DNA of 62,727 nucleotides from Chloroflexota bacterium (GTDB taxonomy: Bacteria; Chloroflexota; Dehalococcoidia; SM23-28-2; RBG-16-64-32), in the NCBI GenBank assembly GCA_029262695.1, contig JAJCYV010000011.1, forward strand, positions 1-62,727, written 5' to 3'. A program made the translations under genes and the position numbers. The notes beneath the pieces are model-generated. The model did no database searches, was not told the origin of the DNA, and saw only the letters and a program-made list of their open reading frames with translations. Shown here piece after piece: positions 1 to 7,159 of this stretch (its first letter is position 1; each line of letters opens with the position of its first letter).

Positions 1-2
1 GC

Positions 3-110
3 GGCTGGCGGGGCGAGCGTAGCGCATATCTGCTGCTGCTCGGCTTCGCGGCGACGGCGTTCACCTACTACGGGAACTACTTCCTCGGCGGGCTGCACAG
101 CTATGGCTAG
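3..110 (+). CDS. ccsA: C-terminal end of CcsA/ResC-type cytochrome c assembly protein (partial)
   Basis: Only the last 35 codons are inside the window. They read GWRGERSAYLLLLGFAATAF and then a segment ending GGLHSYG and TAG. The motif GWRG, a hydrophobic helix and a terminal GLHSY are typical of the C-terminus of CcsA/CcsB/ResC haem-handling proteins of cytochrome c maturation System II, which deliver haem to CXXCH apocytochromes outside the membrane. The stop overlaps the start of the next gene by 8 nt (ATG inside GCTATGGCTAG), so the two are probably translationally coupled. The neighbour is a ResA-like thioredoxin, which fits: CcsA and ResA work in the same pathway. Identification rests on a short fragment plus context. 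Confidence 0.75.
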   Translation, partial: GWRGERSAYLLLLGFAATAFTYYGNYFLGGLHSYG

Positions 111-792
111 CCACGATCTGAGCTCGATGCAACAGCCGGGCCCGCCCGAGCCTGATGCGGTCGAGCCGGAAGAGGAACGGTTTGAGGAATATTTCCGCAC
201 GCCGTTCCGCCGCCCCAGCGCCGGGAGCATCCGGAACGTCGTTGGGACGCTGGTGGTTGCTGTGCTAATCATCGGTGTGGTCTGGTTCATCGAAGGCTCG
301 GGGTCGGCGACAAGCCAGGCAATATCCCTTTCAGCGAGTGCGTCTGGTCCCGCACCGCGTCTTGACCAGCCCGCGCCCCCGTTTGACATGAAGACGCTCG
401 ACGGGCAGATCGTGAGCCTCAGCGACTACAAGGGGCAGCCGGTGTGGATCGCCTTCGGGGCTAGCTGGTGCCCGCCCTGCCGGGCGGAGAATCCTGACAT
501 CGAAGAGATGTTCCAGAAGTACAAGAACGAGGGGCTTGTGATTCTGGCGCCGGCGATCGGTGAGGACTCCGGTACCGTGAGGTCCTATGTGGAGCGGACG
601 GGACTGACGTTCACGGTGGGCGTCGACGAGACGACGCAACTCGCGGCGAACTACCGCATCGTCGGCATCCCCACGCATTTCTTCATCGACCGAGATGGAG
701 TGCTGCGCGTCTGGCGGATCGGGAGTATGAGCCCAAAGACGATGGAGAAGAACATCGGGAAGGTTCTTTCCGTATCGGCCGAGGACCCATAG
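103..792 (+). CDS. resA: ResA/TlpA-like membrane-anchored thioredoxin for cytochrome c maturation
   Basis: A 229-residue protein with a cytoplasmic, acidic N-terminus, one transmembrane segment at about residues 45-63 and an extracytoplasmic thioredoxin fold of the AhpC-TSA/redoxin type. The active site is W122-C-P-P-C126, and the cis-proline region follows near GIPTHFFID. Proteins of this type reduce the CXXCH disulfide of apocytochrome c so that haem can be ligated. It overlaps the CcsA end by 8 nt and lies 15 nt before a decaheme cytochrome, so it likely serves the 35 haem sites encoded downstream. The WCPPC dipeptide differs from ResA's usual CEPC, so a general TlpA-type reductase is possible. 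Confidence 0.85.
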   Translation: MASHDLSSMQQPGPPEPDAVEPEEERFEEYFRTPFRRPSAGSIRNVVGTLVVAVLIIGVVWFIEGSGSATSQAISLSASASGPAPRLDQPAPPFDMKTLDGQIVSLSDYKGQPVWIAFGASWCPPCRAENPDIEEMFQKYKNEGLVILAPAIGEDSGTVRSYVERTGLTFTVGVDETTQLAANYRIVGIPTHFFIDRDGVLRVWRIGSMSPKTMEKNIGKVLSVSAEDP

Positions 793-807
793 ATCCGCCA
801 GTGCGAT

Positions 808-2340
808 ATGACGCCTCAAGAGCCCGGCCCCAACCAACCGGAAGAGACAGCCAGGCTGAGGGAGCGGGGGTTCAGTCGAATACTGGGGCCGGTCCTGCGG
901 AGAGCCAGTCAGCCGCTGACGCTCGGCATACTCATGGCCGTGGTCACCATCGTGGTGGTCTTTGGGGGCGTGAAGACGCTGGCGTGGATGGAGAGCCCGG
1001 ATTTCTGCGCGCGCTGCCACACCATGGCGCCGGAAGTGAGCGAGCACGCGTTCTCGGCGCACTCGAAGGTGGAGTGTTCGGAGTGTCACATAGGGCGCGG
1101 ATTCAGAGGATTTGCGATCGCCAAGATCGGTGGCCTTCGGCAGGCGACAAAGCTGCTCCTGGGTACGTACGCCAACCCGATCCCACCGGCGGCTGACGTC
1201 ATGCCATCGGCAAACGACATCTGTCTGAAGTGCCACGATCCCGCCGGGCAAGTAGCCGACGCCCTGATCACGCAGACCCATTACCTTGAAGACGAAGGGA
1301 ACACGGAGCAGCGTGTGGCGCTTGTTCTGCGGCAATCCGGCGACGGTGACACCGCCGCCGGCATCCACTGGCACGTCCTTTCGAAGGTGGAATATATCCC
1401 GCGCGATGAGCACGCGTCCGTGATCGACCTGATACAGGTGGAGCGATCGGACGGGACGCAAGATGAGTACATCGCCGAATCCCTGGTGGAGATATCGGAG
1501 CAGGCGGGGCAGACGGCTACTGAGTTGCGGGCGAACGGCGAGCCCCGGCTGATGACGTGCTATGACTGTCACAACCGCGTTGGCCATGCCGAGCCTGTGG
1601 CGGGCAAGGCGGTTGACCAGGCGATGATGGTGCACGCCATCGACCCCTCAATCCCGTGGGTGAAGAAGAACGCCATGGAGATAGTCGCCGATGGGCTCGT
1701 ATCGGAGGATGATCTGCTGGGCGAACTGCGGGAACTCACAGCCGACTATCACCGTGACTACGCCTACCTGTTCGTCGGTGAATCGCCGTCCCTGGGAAGG
1801 TCGCTGGGCTCCATCAGCAGCCTGGGCGTCCAGTTCATCGAGGCCCGTCTTGCGGAACAGGGGGATGTGTATCCAGATTACCTGGGGCACACGGACTCTT
1901 CAGGTTGCTTCCGGTGTCATGACGGTGGGCACTACAAACTTGACGAGGGCCGGCTGTCCGACGAGCCCATCCCGTCCGCCTGCTCGACGTGCCACACCTT
2001 CCCGACTACGGGCGAAAGTGCGCCGGGCGTGATGCTGGGCCCTCCGCCACTAACACATTCCAACCGGCTGTGGGTGTTCGATCACAAGACTGACGCCCTG
2101 GAGGGGGGAGAGCGGGCGAACTGCGGCGAGTGCCACAGTCAGACGTATTGCCAGAACTGCCACGAAAGCGGCGCGGAACTTGTCAATCACGACAACATGT
2201 TCTTTGACCACGGAGCCGTGATCAGGGAGACAACCACGGAGTCGTGCACATACTGCCATCAAAAACCATCCTGTGAGCGTTGTCACTCGGACGAAGAATT
2301 GAAAGATTACCCATCCCAGAGCAGCGGAGGCGGACCATGA
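808..2340 (+). CDS. NapC/NirT-like membrane-anchored decaheme cytochrome c
   Basis: The 510-residue product has an N-terminal membrane anchor (about 36-56) followed at once by CARCH at 67-71, then CSECH and CLKCH in NapC/NirT-like spacing with the characteristic SPDFCARCHTMAPE context. Further sites are CYDCH, CFRCH, CSTCH, CGECH, CQNCH, CTYCH and CERCH: ten CXXCH motifs. NapC/NirT/NrfH proteins take electrons from quinol and pass them to periplasmic partners; here that module appears extended by a seven-haem C-terminal domain with a 300-residue spacer containing few haems (about 145-365). The gene follows resA by 15 nt and overlaps the next gene by ATGA. The terminal partner is not evident. 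Haem count is read directly; quinol oxidation is inferred from the N-terminal similarity. Confidence 0.88.
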   Translation: MTPQEPGPNQPEETARLRERGFSRILGPVLRRASQPLTLGILMAVVTIVVVFGGVKTLAWMESPDFCARCHTMAPEVSEHAFSAHSKVECSECHIGRGFRGFAIAKIGGLRQATKLLLGTYANPIPPAADVMPSANDICLKCHDPAGQVADALITQTHYLEDEGNTEQRVALVLRQSGDGDTAAGIHWHVLSKVEYIPRDEHASVIDLIQVERSDGTQDEYIAESLVEISEQAGQTATELRANGEPRLMTCYDCHNRVGHAEPVAGKAVDQAMMVHAIDPSIPWVKKNAMEIVADGLVSEDDLLGELRELTADYHRDYAYLFVGESPSLGRSLGSISSLGVQFIEARLAEQGDVYPDYLGHTDSSGCFRCHDGGHYKLDEGRLSDEPIPSACSTCHTFPTTGESAPGVMLGPPPLTHSNRLWVFDHKTDALEGGERANCGECHSQTYCQNCHESGAELVNHDNMFFDHGAVIRETTTESCTYCHQKPSCERCHSDEELKDYPSQSSGGGP

Positions 2341-2615
2341 GCAAGATACCCTGTGTGAACTGCGGCGAGATGGTTGACACGTACGCCGGTGCCTGCGAAA
2401 TCTGCGGCGCGGCGGTTGAAGACGTCGGGGCAGCACCCACCAGTGCCGCGGCCGGGCTTCATCCTGTGGCGCCGGCAGTGTTCGTGGTGGCGGCACTGGT
2501 GGTTGGGGCTGCAGGAACGGTGCTGTCCAGCCTTGCTCTGGGGATCCCGCTAGGACTGGTGGGGGGCGGCATCGGTGTGTGGGCGCTGGAGCGCGGGCGC
2601 AGGCTGACAAGCTGA
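2337..2615 (+). CDS. small zinc-ribbon membrane protein in the cytochrome operon
   Basis: I chose the ATG at 2337, which overlaps the stop of the decaheme gene as ATGA; an upstream in-frame start would overlap that gene much further. The 92-residue product begins with two CxxC pairs (CVNC at 6-9 and CEIC at 19-22, a small zinc ribbon), followed by two hydrophobic helices at about 41-60 and 62-78 and a basic tail. Such zinc-ribbon membrane miniproteins occur widely and have no assigned function. The coupling suggests a role in assembly or stability of the decaheme cytochrome, but that is inference. Convergent with the histidine kinase gene 143 bp away; no clear terminator lies between. Confidence 0.65.
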   Translation: MSKIPCVNCGEMVDTYAGACEICGAAVEDVGAAPTSAAAGLHPVAPAVFVVAALVVGAAGTVLSSLALGIPLGLVGGGIGVWALERGRRLTS

Positions 2616-2758
2616 TCGGACGTCCGGCCCAAATGCGCAGGCGTGGAAGGCCTCCTTCTCTCCTCCCAACGCTCTTATGATCCCGCTGTAAGGTCCGGCC
2701 TGAACCTCATTCAAGCCGGCGGAATTCGCATCCAGGACACGCGCCGCGTGAGGACGAT

Positions 2759-3952
2759 TCAGGTGGCGGACCGCTGCGTCGATCCAGGCCATCGGGATTG
2801 GCTGCCGTTCTGGATCTGTGTTTCGGTCACACCTGACTCGCCGCAGGGCAGTTCTACCGTGATCGTTGTGCCCCGGCGCGGCATTGTACGAATGTCCAGT
2901 GCGCCGCCCACGAGACGAGCCCGCTCATCCATTCCCAGCAGCCCCAGCTTGCCCCTCTTGCCCAGGTCGCTCAACTCGCTCAGAGATCCCGTTAGCCTGA
3001 ACCCACGTCCATTGTCCGCCACGGTCATCGTGATCCGGCCGCGCTGACCGCGCAGAGAGACGACGGCATCGGTCGCGCCGGAGTGCCGACCGACGTTGCG
3101 CAGGGCCTCCTGGGCGATGCGGAACAGGAGCAACTCCGTCTCCGGCGAAAGTTCCGGCAGGGCTCCCACCACCTGCACACGAGACCCGATGCCATACTGG
3201 TCGAGGAGGCTATCGGCGAGCCACTCCAGGGCGGGGATGAGGCCGTGATCATCGAAGACGCGCGGCCGCAAGTGCTGGGTGAGACGGCGGAGGTCGTTGA
3301 GAGTCCTGACTGTTTCGGCACGCATGTCTTGCAACTCCGCCGACACCTCTGACGGAAGGCGGAAGTTCTCGTCGGCGACTAAGCGGTCCAGCCGCTGGCA
3401 GCTAAGAAGGAGGGCCTGCGCGGTGTCGTCGTGGAGTTCCATGGCGATGCGCTTGCGCTCGTCCTCCTGCGACGTCAGCACCTGGCGCACAAAGTAACGC
3501 AGGCCATCGCGCACTCTCTCCTGGGTCTCCGTCTTCCTGATCTGTTGGGTTACGGCGAGGACCAGGAGCCCGCCTGCCACCATGATTCCGGCCATCTCCG
3601 TCAATGCGTGATCCGTGTGGTCCGAACCCATCACCGCCCGTGGGAACAAGACCGCGAAGGCGACGGCCCCGGTGGCGACGCCACCCCGCCCGCCGAACAC
3701 AAATGTCGCATATACGACCGGCACCAGGAACAGGATCCGCTCTACGCTCTGTCTGACAGCAAGGCCGACCGGAGAATGATCAGCGACTGCCGAGAGCAGG
3801 GGAAGCCAGTCTCCATAGTGCAAGAGGATGGCCACCGAGAGCATGGCGATCGTGAGCGAAAGGGGGAGCGGGGATCCGTCCGCTCTTGGCCTGGCTAGCC
3901 CGAGGCGATGTTGCCAGCGGCGGACGTCAATTCGGGGTGCCGTGGTCTCCAT
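2759..3952 (-). CDS. NarX/DegS-family sensor histidine kinase
   Basis: A 397-residue kinase with an N-terminal membrane domain of about four helices (31-52, 72-87, 92-108, 118-136), followed by a dimerisation/phosphoacceptor helix of HisKA_3 type with the motif ERKRIAMELHDDTAQ; the phosphorylated residue is probably H174. The C-terminus is a HATPase_c domain with N-box, ADNGRGF (G1) and a GLLGM G2 box. No extracytoplasmic sensor domain is present, so the signal is probably sensed in the membrane. It lies 15 bp downstream of a NarL-type regulator on the same strand and forms a two-component system with it. The position inside the cytochrome island suggests it controls those genes. The ligand is unknown. 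Confidence 0.9.
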   Translation of the reverse strand: METTAPRIDVRRWQHRLGLARPRADGSPLPLSLTIAMLSVAILLHYGDWLPLLSAVADHSPVGLAVRQSVERILFLVPVVYATFVFGGRGGVATGAVAFAVLFPRAVMGSDHTDHALTEMAGIMVAGGLLVLAVTQQIRKTETQERVRDGLRYFVRQVLTSQEDERKRIAMELHDDTAQALLLSCQRLDRLVADENFRLPSEVSAELQDMRAETVRTLNDLRRLTQHLRPRVFDDHGLIPALEWLADSLLDQYGIGSRVQVVGALPELSPETELLLFRIAQEALRNVGRHSGATDAVVSLRGQRGRITMTVADNGRGFRLTGSLSELSDLGKRGKLGLLGMDERARLVGGALDIRTMPRRGTTITVELPCGESGVTETQIQNGSQSRWPGSTQRSAT

Positions 3953-3967
3953 TACGGGTCTTGAGTC

Positions 3968-4663
3968 CTAGACTGGCTCCTGAGCGTCAACGTCAGAGCC
4001 CTTCGGGGTCACGTCTTCCATCTGGATCCATCCCCTGCGCAGAGCCTGCAGCACGGCCTCGGTCCGGGAGCCGACGCCCGTCTTGTTGAAGATGTTGACC
4101 ATATGGGCCTTCACAGTGGGGAGACTGAGCCCCAGCTCGGTGGCGATCTCCTTGTTGCTTAGACCGCTGGCGGCAAGGCCCAGTACGGTTATCTCCCGTT
4201 TCGTGGGCCGTCCGCCGCTGGCAGACGATAGGGCGGGGCCGGGCGAGCGCGACGCCATGACCAGGAGCTTGGCGGTGACGGCCGGATGAAGCACGGCGTC
4301 CCCCGCGTGGATTGAGCGAATGGCCTGGATCACCTCCTGGCCGCACGAGTCCTTCAGGAGGTAGCCGGCGACGCCGGCCTCTAGCAGCCCGAGCACGTAA
4401 CGGTCATCGTCATAGGCGCTGAGGATGATCACTGAGGTGGTTGGGTTGGACACCTTGATCTGCTTGGTCGCTTCGATGCCATTGAGTTCCGGCATGACCA
4501 CATCCATCAGGACTACGTCTGGTTCGAGGGCCTGAACCATCGCCACGGCCTCCGTGCCGTTGGCCGCCTCGCCCACGACCTTCATGTCCGGTTCCTTCTC
4601 CAGAACCCTGCGCATGCCCTCGCGCAGCAGCCTGTGGTCATCCACCAGCGCGACGCTAATCAC
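3968..4663 (-). CDS. NarL/LuxR-family response regulator paired with the kinase
   Basis: 231 residues. The receiver domain has the acidic pair D8-D9, phosphoacceptor D54 in VVLMDVVMP and the conserved lysine in GYLLKDS, so it should be phosphorylatable. A LuxR-type helix-turn-helix (about 154-212) contains LSNKEIATELGLSLPTVKAH. It is the first gene of a two-gene transcription unit with the downstream histidine kinase. A perfect inverted repeat (4718-4731) lies about 55 bp upstream of its start and could be an autoregulatory operator, although that is untested. It points away from the small membrane gene at 5000. Confidence 0.92.
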   Translation of the reverse strand: MISVALVDDHRLLREGMRRVLEKEPDMKVVGEAANGTEAVAMVQALEPDVVLMDVVMPELNGIEATKQIKVSNPTTSVIILSAYDDDRYVLGLLEAGVAGYLLKDSCGQEVIQAIRSIHAGDAVLHPAVTAKLLVMASRSPGPALSSASGGRPTKREITVLGLAASGLSNKEIATELGLSLPTVKAHMVNIFNKTGVGSRTEAVLQALRRGWIQMEDVTPKGSDVDAQEPV

Positions 4664-4999
4664 TCTCCACGTCTCCTCTCCCGACCCCTCCCAAGAACAT
4701 TGTGAGAGGATTCACCAATTCTGTCCAGAATCTTTAGTACTAGGCCTATTGACACGTGCCCGTCCGGATGCCTCGGGGCGATGCATTCTGGTGGCCGATG
4801 CGCCGCAGTACTGGCGGTGCGACGTTGCGGGTGGAAGCGTCGAGAGGAGGTACCAAGGTGGCGACGACAAGAGACCCTAGTCGGACTACCGCGGCGCCTC
4901 GGCTCCATTGTTACACGCATTGTGGGGGCCCTAGGTTGGATGGTGGTGAGGGGCGCAAGAGTGACGTGGGCTCCAGCGCTGGAAACGGAGGCAAGGGAA
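4664..4999. other. divergent intergenic region (336 bp)
   Basis: No convincing gene is seen. It separates the response regulator (minus strand) from a small membrane protein gene (plus strand). It contains the perfect dyad at 4718-4731 and a TTGACA hexamer at about 4749-4754 on the plus strand, without a good -10 at standard spacing. A Shine-Dalgarno-like GGAGG occurs at 4987-4991 in front of the gene at 5000. Confidence 0.5.
4718..4731. promoter_or_regulatory. perfect inverted repeat, candidate operator
   Basis: ATTCTG-TC-CAGAAT is a perfect 6-2-6 dyad in the divergent promoter region. The centre is 61 bp upstream of the response regulator start. NarL-type regulators bind short inverted heptamer pairs, but this sequence is not a known NarL consensus; assignment to either regulator here is speculative. 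Confidence 0.4.
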
Positions 5000-5353
5000 A
5001 TGGACACGACGACTTACGTTCTGTTGGTTGATCTGCCCCTTCTCGTGTTGGGACTAGGTGTGATCTCCGCCATTGCCTGGAATCGGAACGGTGGCACCGC
5101 GGCCATTCTGGGCAGGGGCAGTTCTTTAGACGCGCGGCTCGCCGGGATGGCGACGTTGTTCGGACTATGGCTGTTGCTGACCTTGTCGTCGCTATGTCTC
5201 ACCTTCGCCGGTGGTCTCGTGGTCTTCTGCCTGCTTCTGTTCTGGTTGGGGCATGGCGCCGCCGCGGTGGGGGCCTTTCTGGTCGTGGCGGCCCTGGCGT
5301 GCATCCCGTTCATCTGGGGATGGGCGCTATTGAGACCTGTGGCGAGGCGATAG
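5000..5353 (+). CDS. small three-to-four-helix membrane protein
   Basis: I chose the ATG at 5000 because GGAGG lies about 9 nt upstream and the product then starts directly with a hydrophobic helix. The 117-residue protein has membrane segments at about 6-27, 48-68, 71-87 and 90-109 with short basic loops and no cofactor motif. I do not recognise the family. It precedes the second LuxR-type regulator by 39 bp in the same direction, so both probably share a transcript and may be functionally linked (for instance a membrane signal component). Hydrophobic, compositionally simple proteins can be misannotated; the strong ribosome binding site supports it being real. Confidence 0.55.
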   Translation: MDTTTYVLLVDLPLLVLGLGVISAIAWNRNGGTAAILGRGSSLDARLAGMATLFGLWLLLTLSSLCLTFAGGLVVFCLLLFWLGHGAAAVGAFLVVAALACIPFIWGWALLRPVARR

Positions 5354-5392
5354 ACGGAGCATTGCCCGGATGCGTGTGTCAGGAGCGATGGC

Positions 5393-6085
5393 ATGAGCGA
5401 GAACGGAAGATCGGGCGAGGGCGGAGTCGGGCTGCGCGTCATGCTCTGCCACGAGGTGCCCGTGATGCGCGGCGGCCTGCGGGCCATCATAAACGCCGAG
5501 CGCGACATGGAGGTGGTGGCAGAGGCGGATGGGCTTGTCGACGCCGTCCGCCTGATTGACGAAATCAGGCCGGACGTGATCGTTACCGACCTCCGCATGG
5601 ACAGCGGGGATGGGCTCGACGCGATGCGCGCCGTGAAGAACGAGGCTCCATGGCTGCGGATACTGGTGCTCGCTGTCCAGGGATCTGCGGAGTTCTTCCT
5701 CCTGGCGATGAGGGCCGGAGCCGACGGCTACCTGACACGGGACGCAGAGCCGGTGGAGGTGGTCAGCGCCATCCGCTGCCTGAGCAACGGCCACAACTAC
5801 GTCAACGCCTCCATCGTGACCATGCTGGTGAGCAACTACGTGTGCAAGACACGCGGGGGCGAGATGGAGGATCCATACGATATCCTGACCGACCGCGAGA
5901 AGGAGACCTTGTTTCTGGTGGCCGCGGGCAACACCAACCGCGAGATCGCTGAGATCTTGCGTCTGAGTGAGCGGACCATTCACAACGTGCGGGCCCGGCT
6001 GATGGAGAAGCTGGGCTTCCACGATCGTTTGGAGCTTCTCAAGTACGCCCTTCGGCGCGGCATCGTCAGCGCCGCGGACGTGTGA
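5393..6085 (+). CDS. atypical NarL/LuxR-family response regulator with degenerate receiver
   Basis: 230 residues: receiver (about 14-130) and LuxR helix-turn-helix (about 165-222, with TNREIAEILRLSERTIHN). The phosphoacceptor equivalent, D66 in VIVTDLRM, is present. The acidic pair after the first strand is replaced by H20-E21 (LCHEVPV where canonical regulators have DDH), the conserved Ser/Thr after strand 4 is alanine (LVLAVQGS), and the conserved lysine is arginine (GYLTRDA). Such changes usually mean weak or no phosphorylation and constitutive or ligand-driven activity. No kinase is adjacent; the nearest is the gene pair ending at 4663. It sits directly upstream of the pentaheme and cytochrome b-octaheme genes and may control them. 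Confidence 0.88.
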   Translation: MSENGRSGEGGVGLRVMLCHEVPVMRGGLRAIINAERDMEVVAEADGLVDAVRLIDEIRPDVIVTDLRMDSGDGLDAMRAVKNEAPWLRILVLAVQGSAEFFLLAMRAGADGYLTRDAEPVEVVSAIRCLSNGHNYVNASIVTMLVSNYVCKTRGGEMEDPYDILTDREKETLFLVAAGNTNREIAEILRLSERTIHNVRARLMEKLGFHDRLELLKYALRRGIVSAADV

Positions 6086-6124
6086 CATGACTCCCTGGAG
6101 GAGCAACGGAAGGAGTGAGAAGCA

Positions 6125-6394
6125 ATGCTGCTCGTGACAACAGCGATGCAGTTCATAGCCGGCTGCCTAACTCTCGGACTCGGGCTGTTCCTGATCGCCG
6201 GGGCTTTGCGGGACCTTAGTCGAGTCCGGCTCCTGCCGTCGGTCGGCACTCACACGGTGACGGCGAGGAAGAAGGTCGTATGGGCAGTCTTGAAGTCTGT
6301 CCCGTCGGTCAGCGCGCGCACGGTGACCGCATTGGGCGGCGCGCTTCTGCTGGCGGCGGGTGGCTATGCTGCCCACCTGGCCGTGCCCCTTTAG
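6125..6394 (+). CDS. small two-helix membrane protein
   Basis: 89 residues with a strong ribosome binding site (AAGGAGTGAGAAGC) just before the ATG. Two hydrophobic helices (about 6-28 and 65-86) flank a basic loop containing RKK. No cofactor-binding motif. It lies 39 bp after the regulator and 27 bp before the pentaheme cytochrome, all in one direction. I do not recognise a family; it may be an accessory subunit of the membrane cytochrome complex, which is inference from position only. Confidence 0.6.
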   Translation: MLLVTTAMQFIAGCLTLGLGLFLIAGALRDLSRVRLLPSVGTHTVTARKKVVWAVLKSVPSVSARTVTALGGALLLAAGGYAAHLAVPL

Positions 6395-6421
6395 TGTTGG
6401 ACACGGGAAGGCGGAGACGCT

Positions 6422-7159
6422 GTGAATCGAAGTCTGAGCTGGCGGATCTTCGCCGCCGTCGCGGCGGTGACCGCAGCGTGGTTCATCGGCCTCACATCGG
6501 CCGGCGCCGACCCTATGCCTCCCCCGGTCGATGCCCATCCGGAGAATGGCCTCTGCCTCGCGTGTCACGGTGGGAAGCTGACCGTCGAAGCCAGTACAGA
6601 TCAACAGCGGACGATAGAAGCCATAGAGCTGCACGCGTTCGACGCCTCCGCCCATGAGGGCATGGAGTGTGTGGAGTGCCATCCCGCGCAGTCTGCTCTG
6701 CCCCACGCCCAGCGGGAGGGACTGGGGCTGCTGACCGCCAGTGACGCGGTCGCCTGCCAGGAGTGCCACAGCGATGCCCATGAGGGGTACCTCGATAGCC
6801 CCCATGGAACGATGGCGAAGCTGGGCGATGACAGGGCGCCGACCTGCGGCGATTGCCACGGCGATGTCCACTACCTGCCACTCCTCCAGCAATGGACAGC
6901 GCACGACCGGGCGGAGGCCTGCGCGAACTGCCACTCAGGGGCGACCTCCAGCTTCCTGGATGCCGCACCACTCCACAAAGCTGTTTCGCCCGGCTTCCTA
7001 TCAACGGCCTACGTCGCCGGCATCTTCCTGATGATCCTAACGGCGACGACTCTGGCGTTCGGCATCATTCACGTTGAGCTGGAGATGCTACGCTGGCTCA
7101 TCCGCCGGCTCACCGGCATGCGTGGGACAGGGACTACAGGCGATGGCCACGCAGGTTAG
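6422..7159 (+). CDS. membrane-anchored pentaheme cytochrome c
   Basis: Starts at GTG (6422). The 245-residue product has an N-terminal signal peptide or anchor (about 9-28), five CXXCH sites (CLACH, CVECH, CQECH, CGDCH, CANCH) over residues 45-170, and a C-terminal membrane helix (about 199-217) with a basic cytoplasmic tail. The arrangement of a cytochrome domain held by a C-terminal anchor recalls membrane cytochromes that receive electrons from a neighbouring b-type cytochrome. The stop overlaps the start of the next gene by 17 nt, which encodes such a cytochrome b, so the two proteins probably form one complex. Redox partner and potential are unknown. Confidence 0.88.
   Translation: MNRSLSWRIFAAVAAVTAAWFIGLTSAGADPMPPPVDAHPENGLCLACHGGKLTVEASTDQQRTIEAIELHAFDASAHEGMECVECHPAQSALPHAQREGLGLLTASDAVACQECHSDAHEGYLDSPHGTMAKLGDDRAPTCGDCHGDVHYLPLLQQWTAHDRAEACANCHSGATSSFLDAAPLHKAVSPGFLSTAYVAGIFLMILTATTLAFGIIHVELEMLRWLIRRLTGMRGTGTTGDGHAG

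Noticed and set aside
331..1635. Long minus-strand frame (434 codons) over resA and the decaheme gene
   Set aside because: Arginine/histidine-rich translation typical of the reverse strand of high-GC genes; it crosses two well-supported genes.
2617..2626. CGGACGTCCG palindrome after the zinc-ribbon gene as terminator
   Set aside because: Ten-base self-complement with no loop or T-run; cannot form a terminator hairpin.
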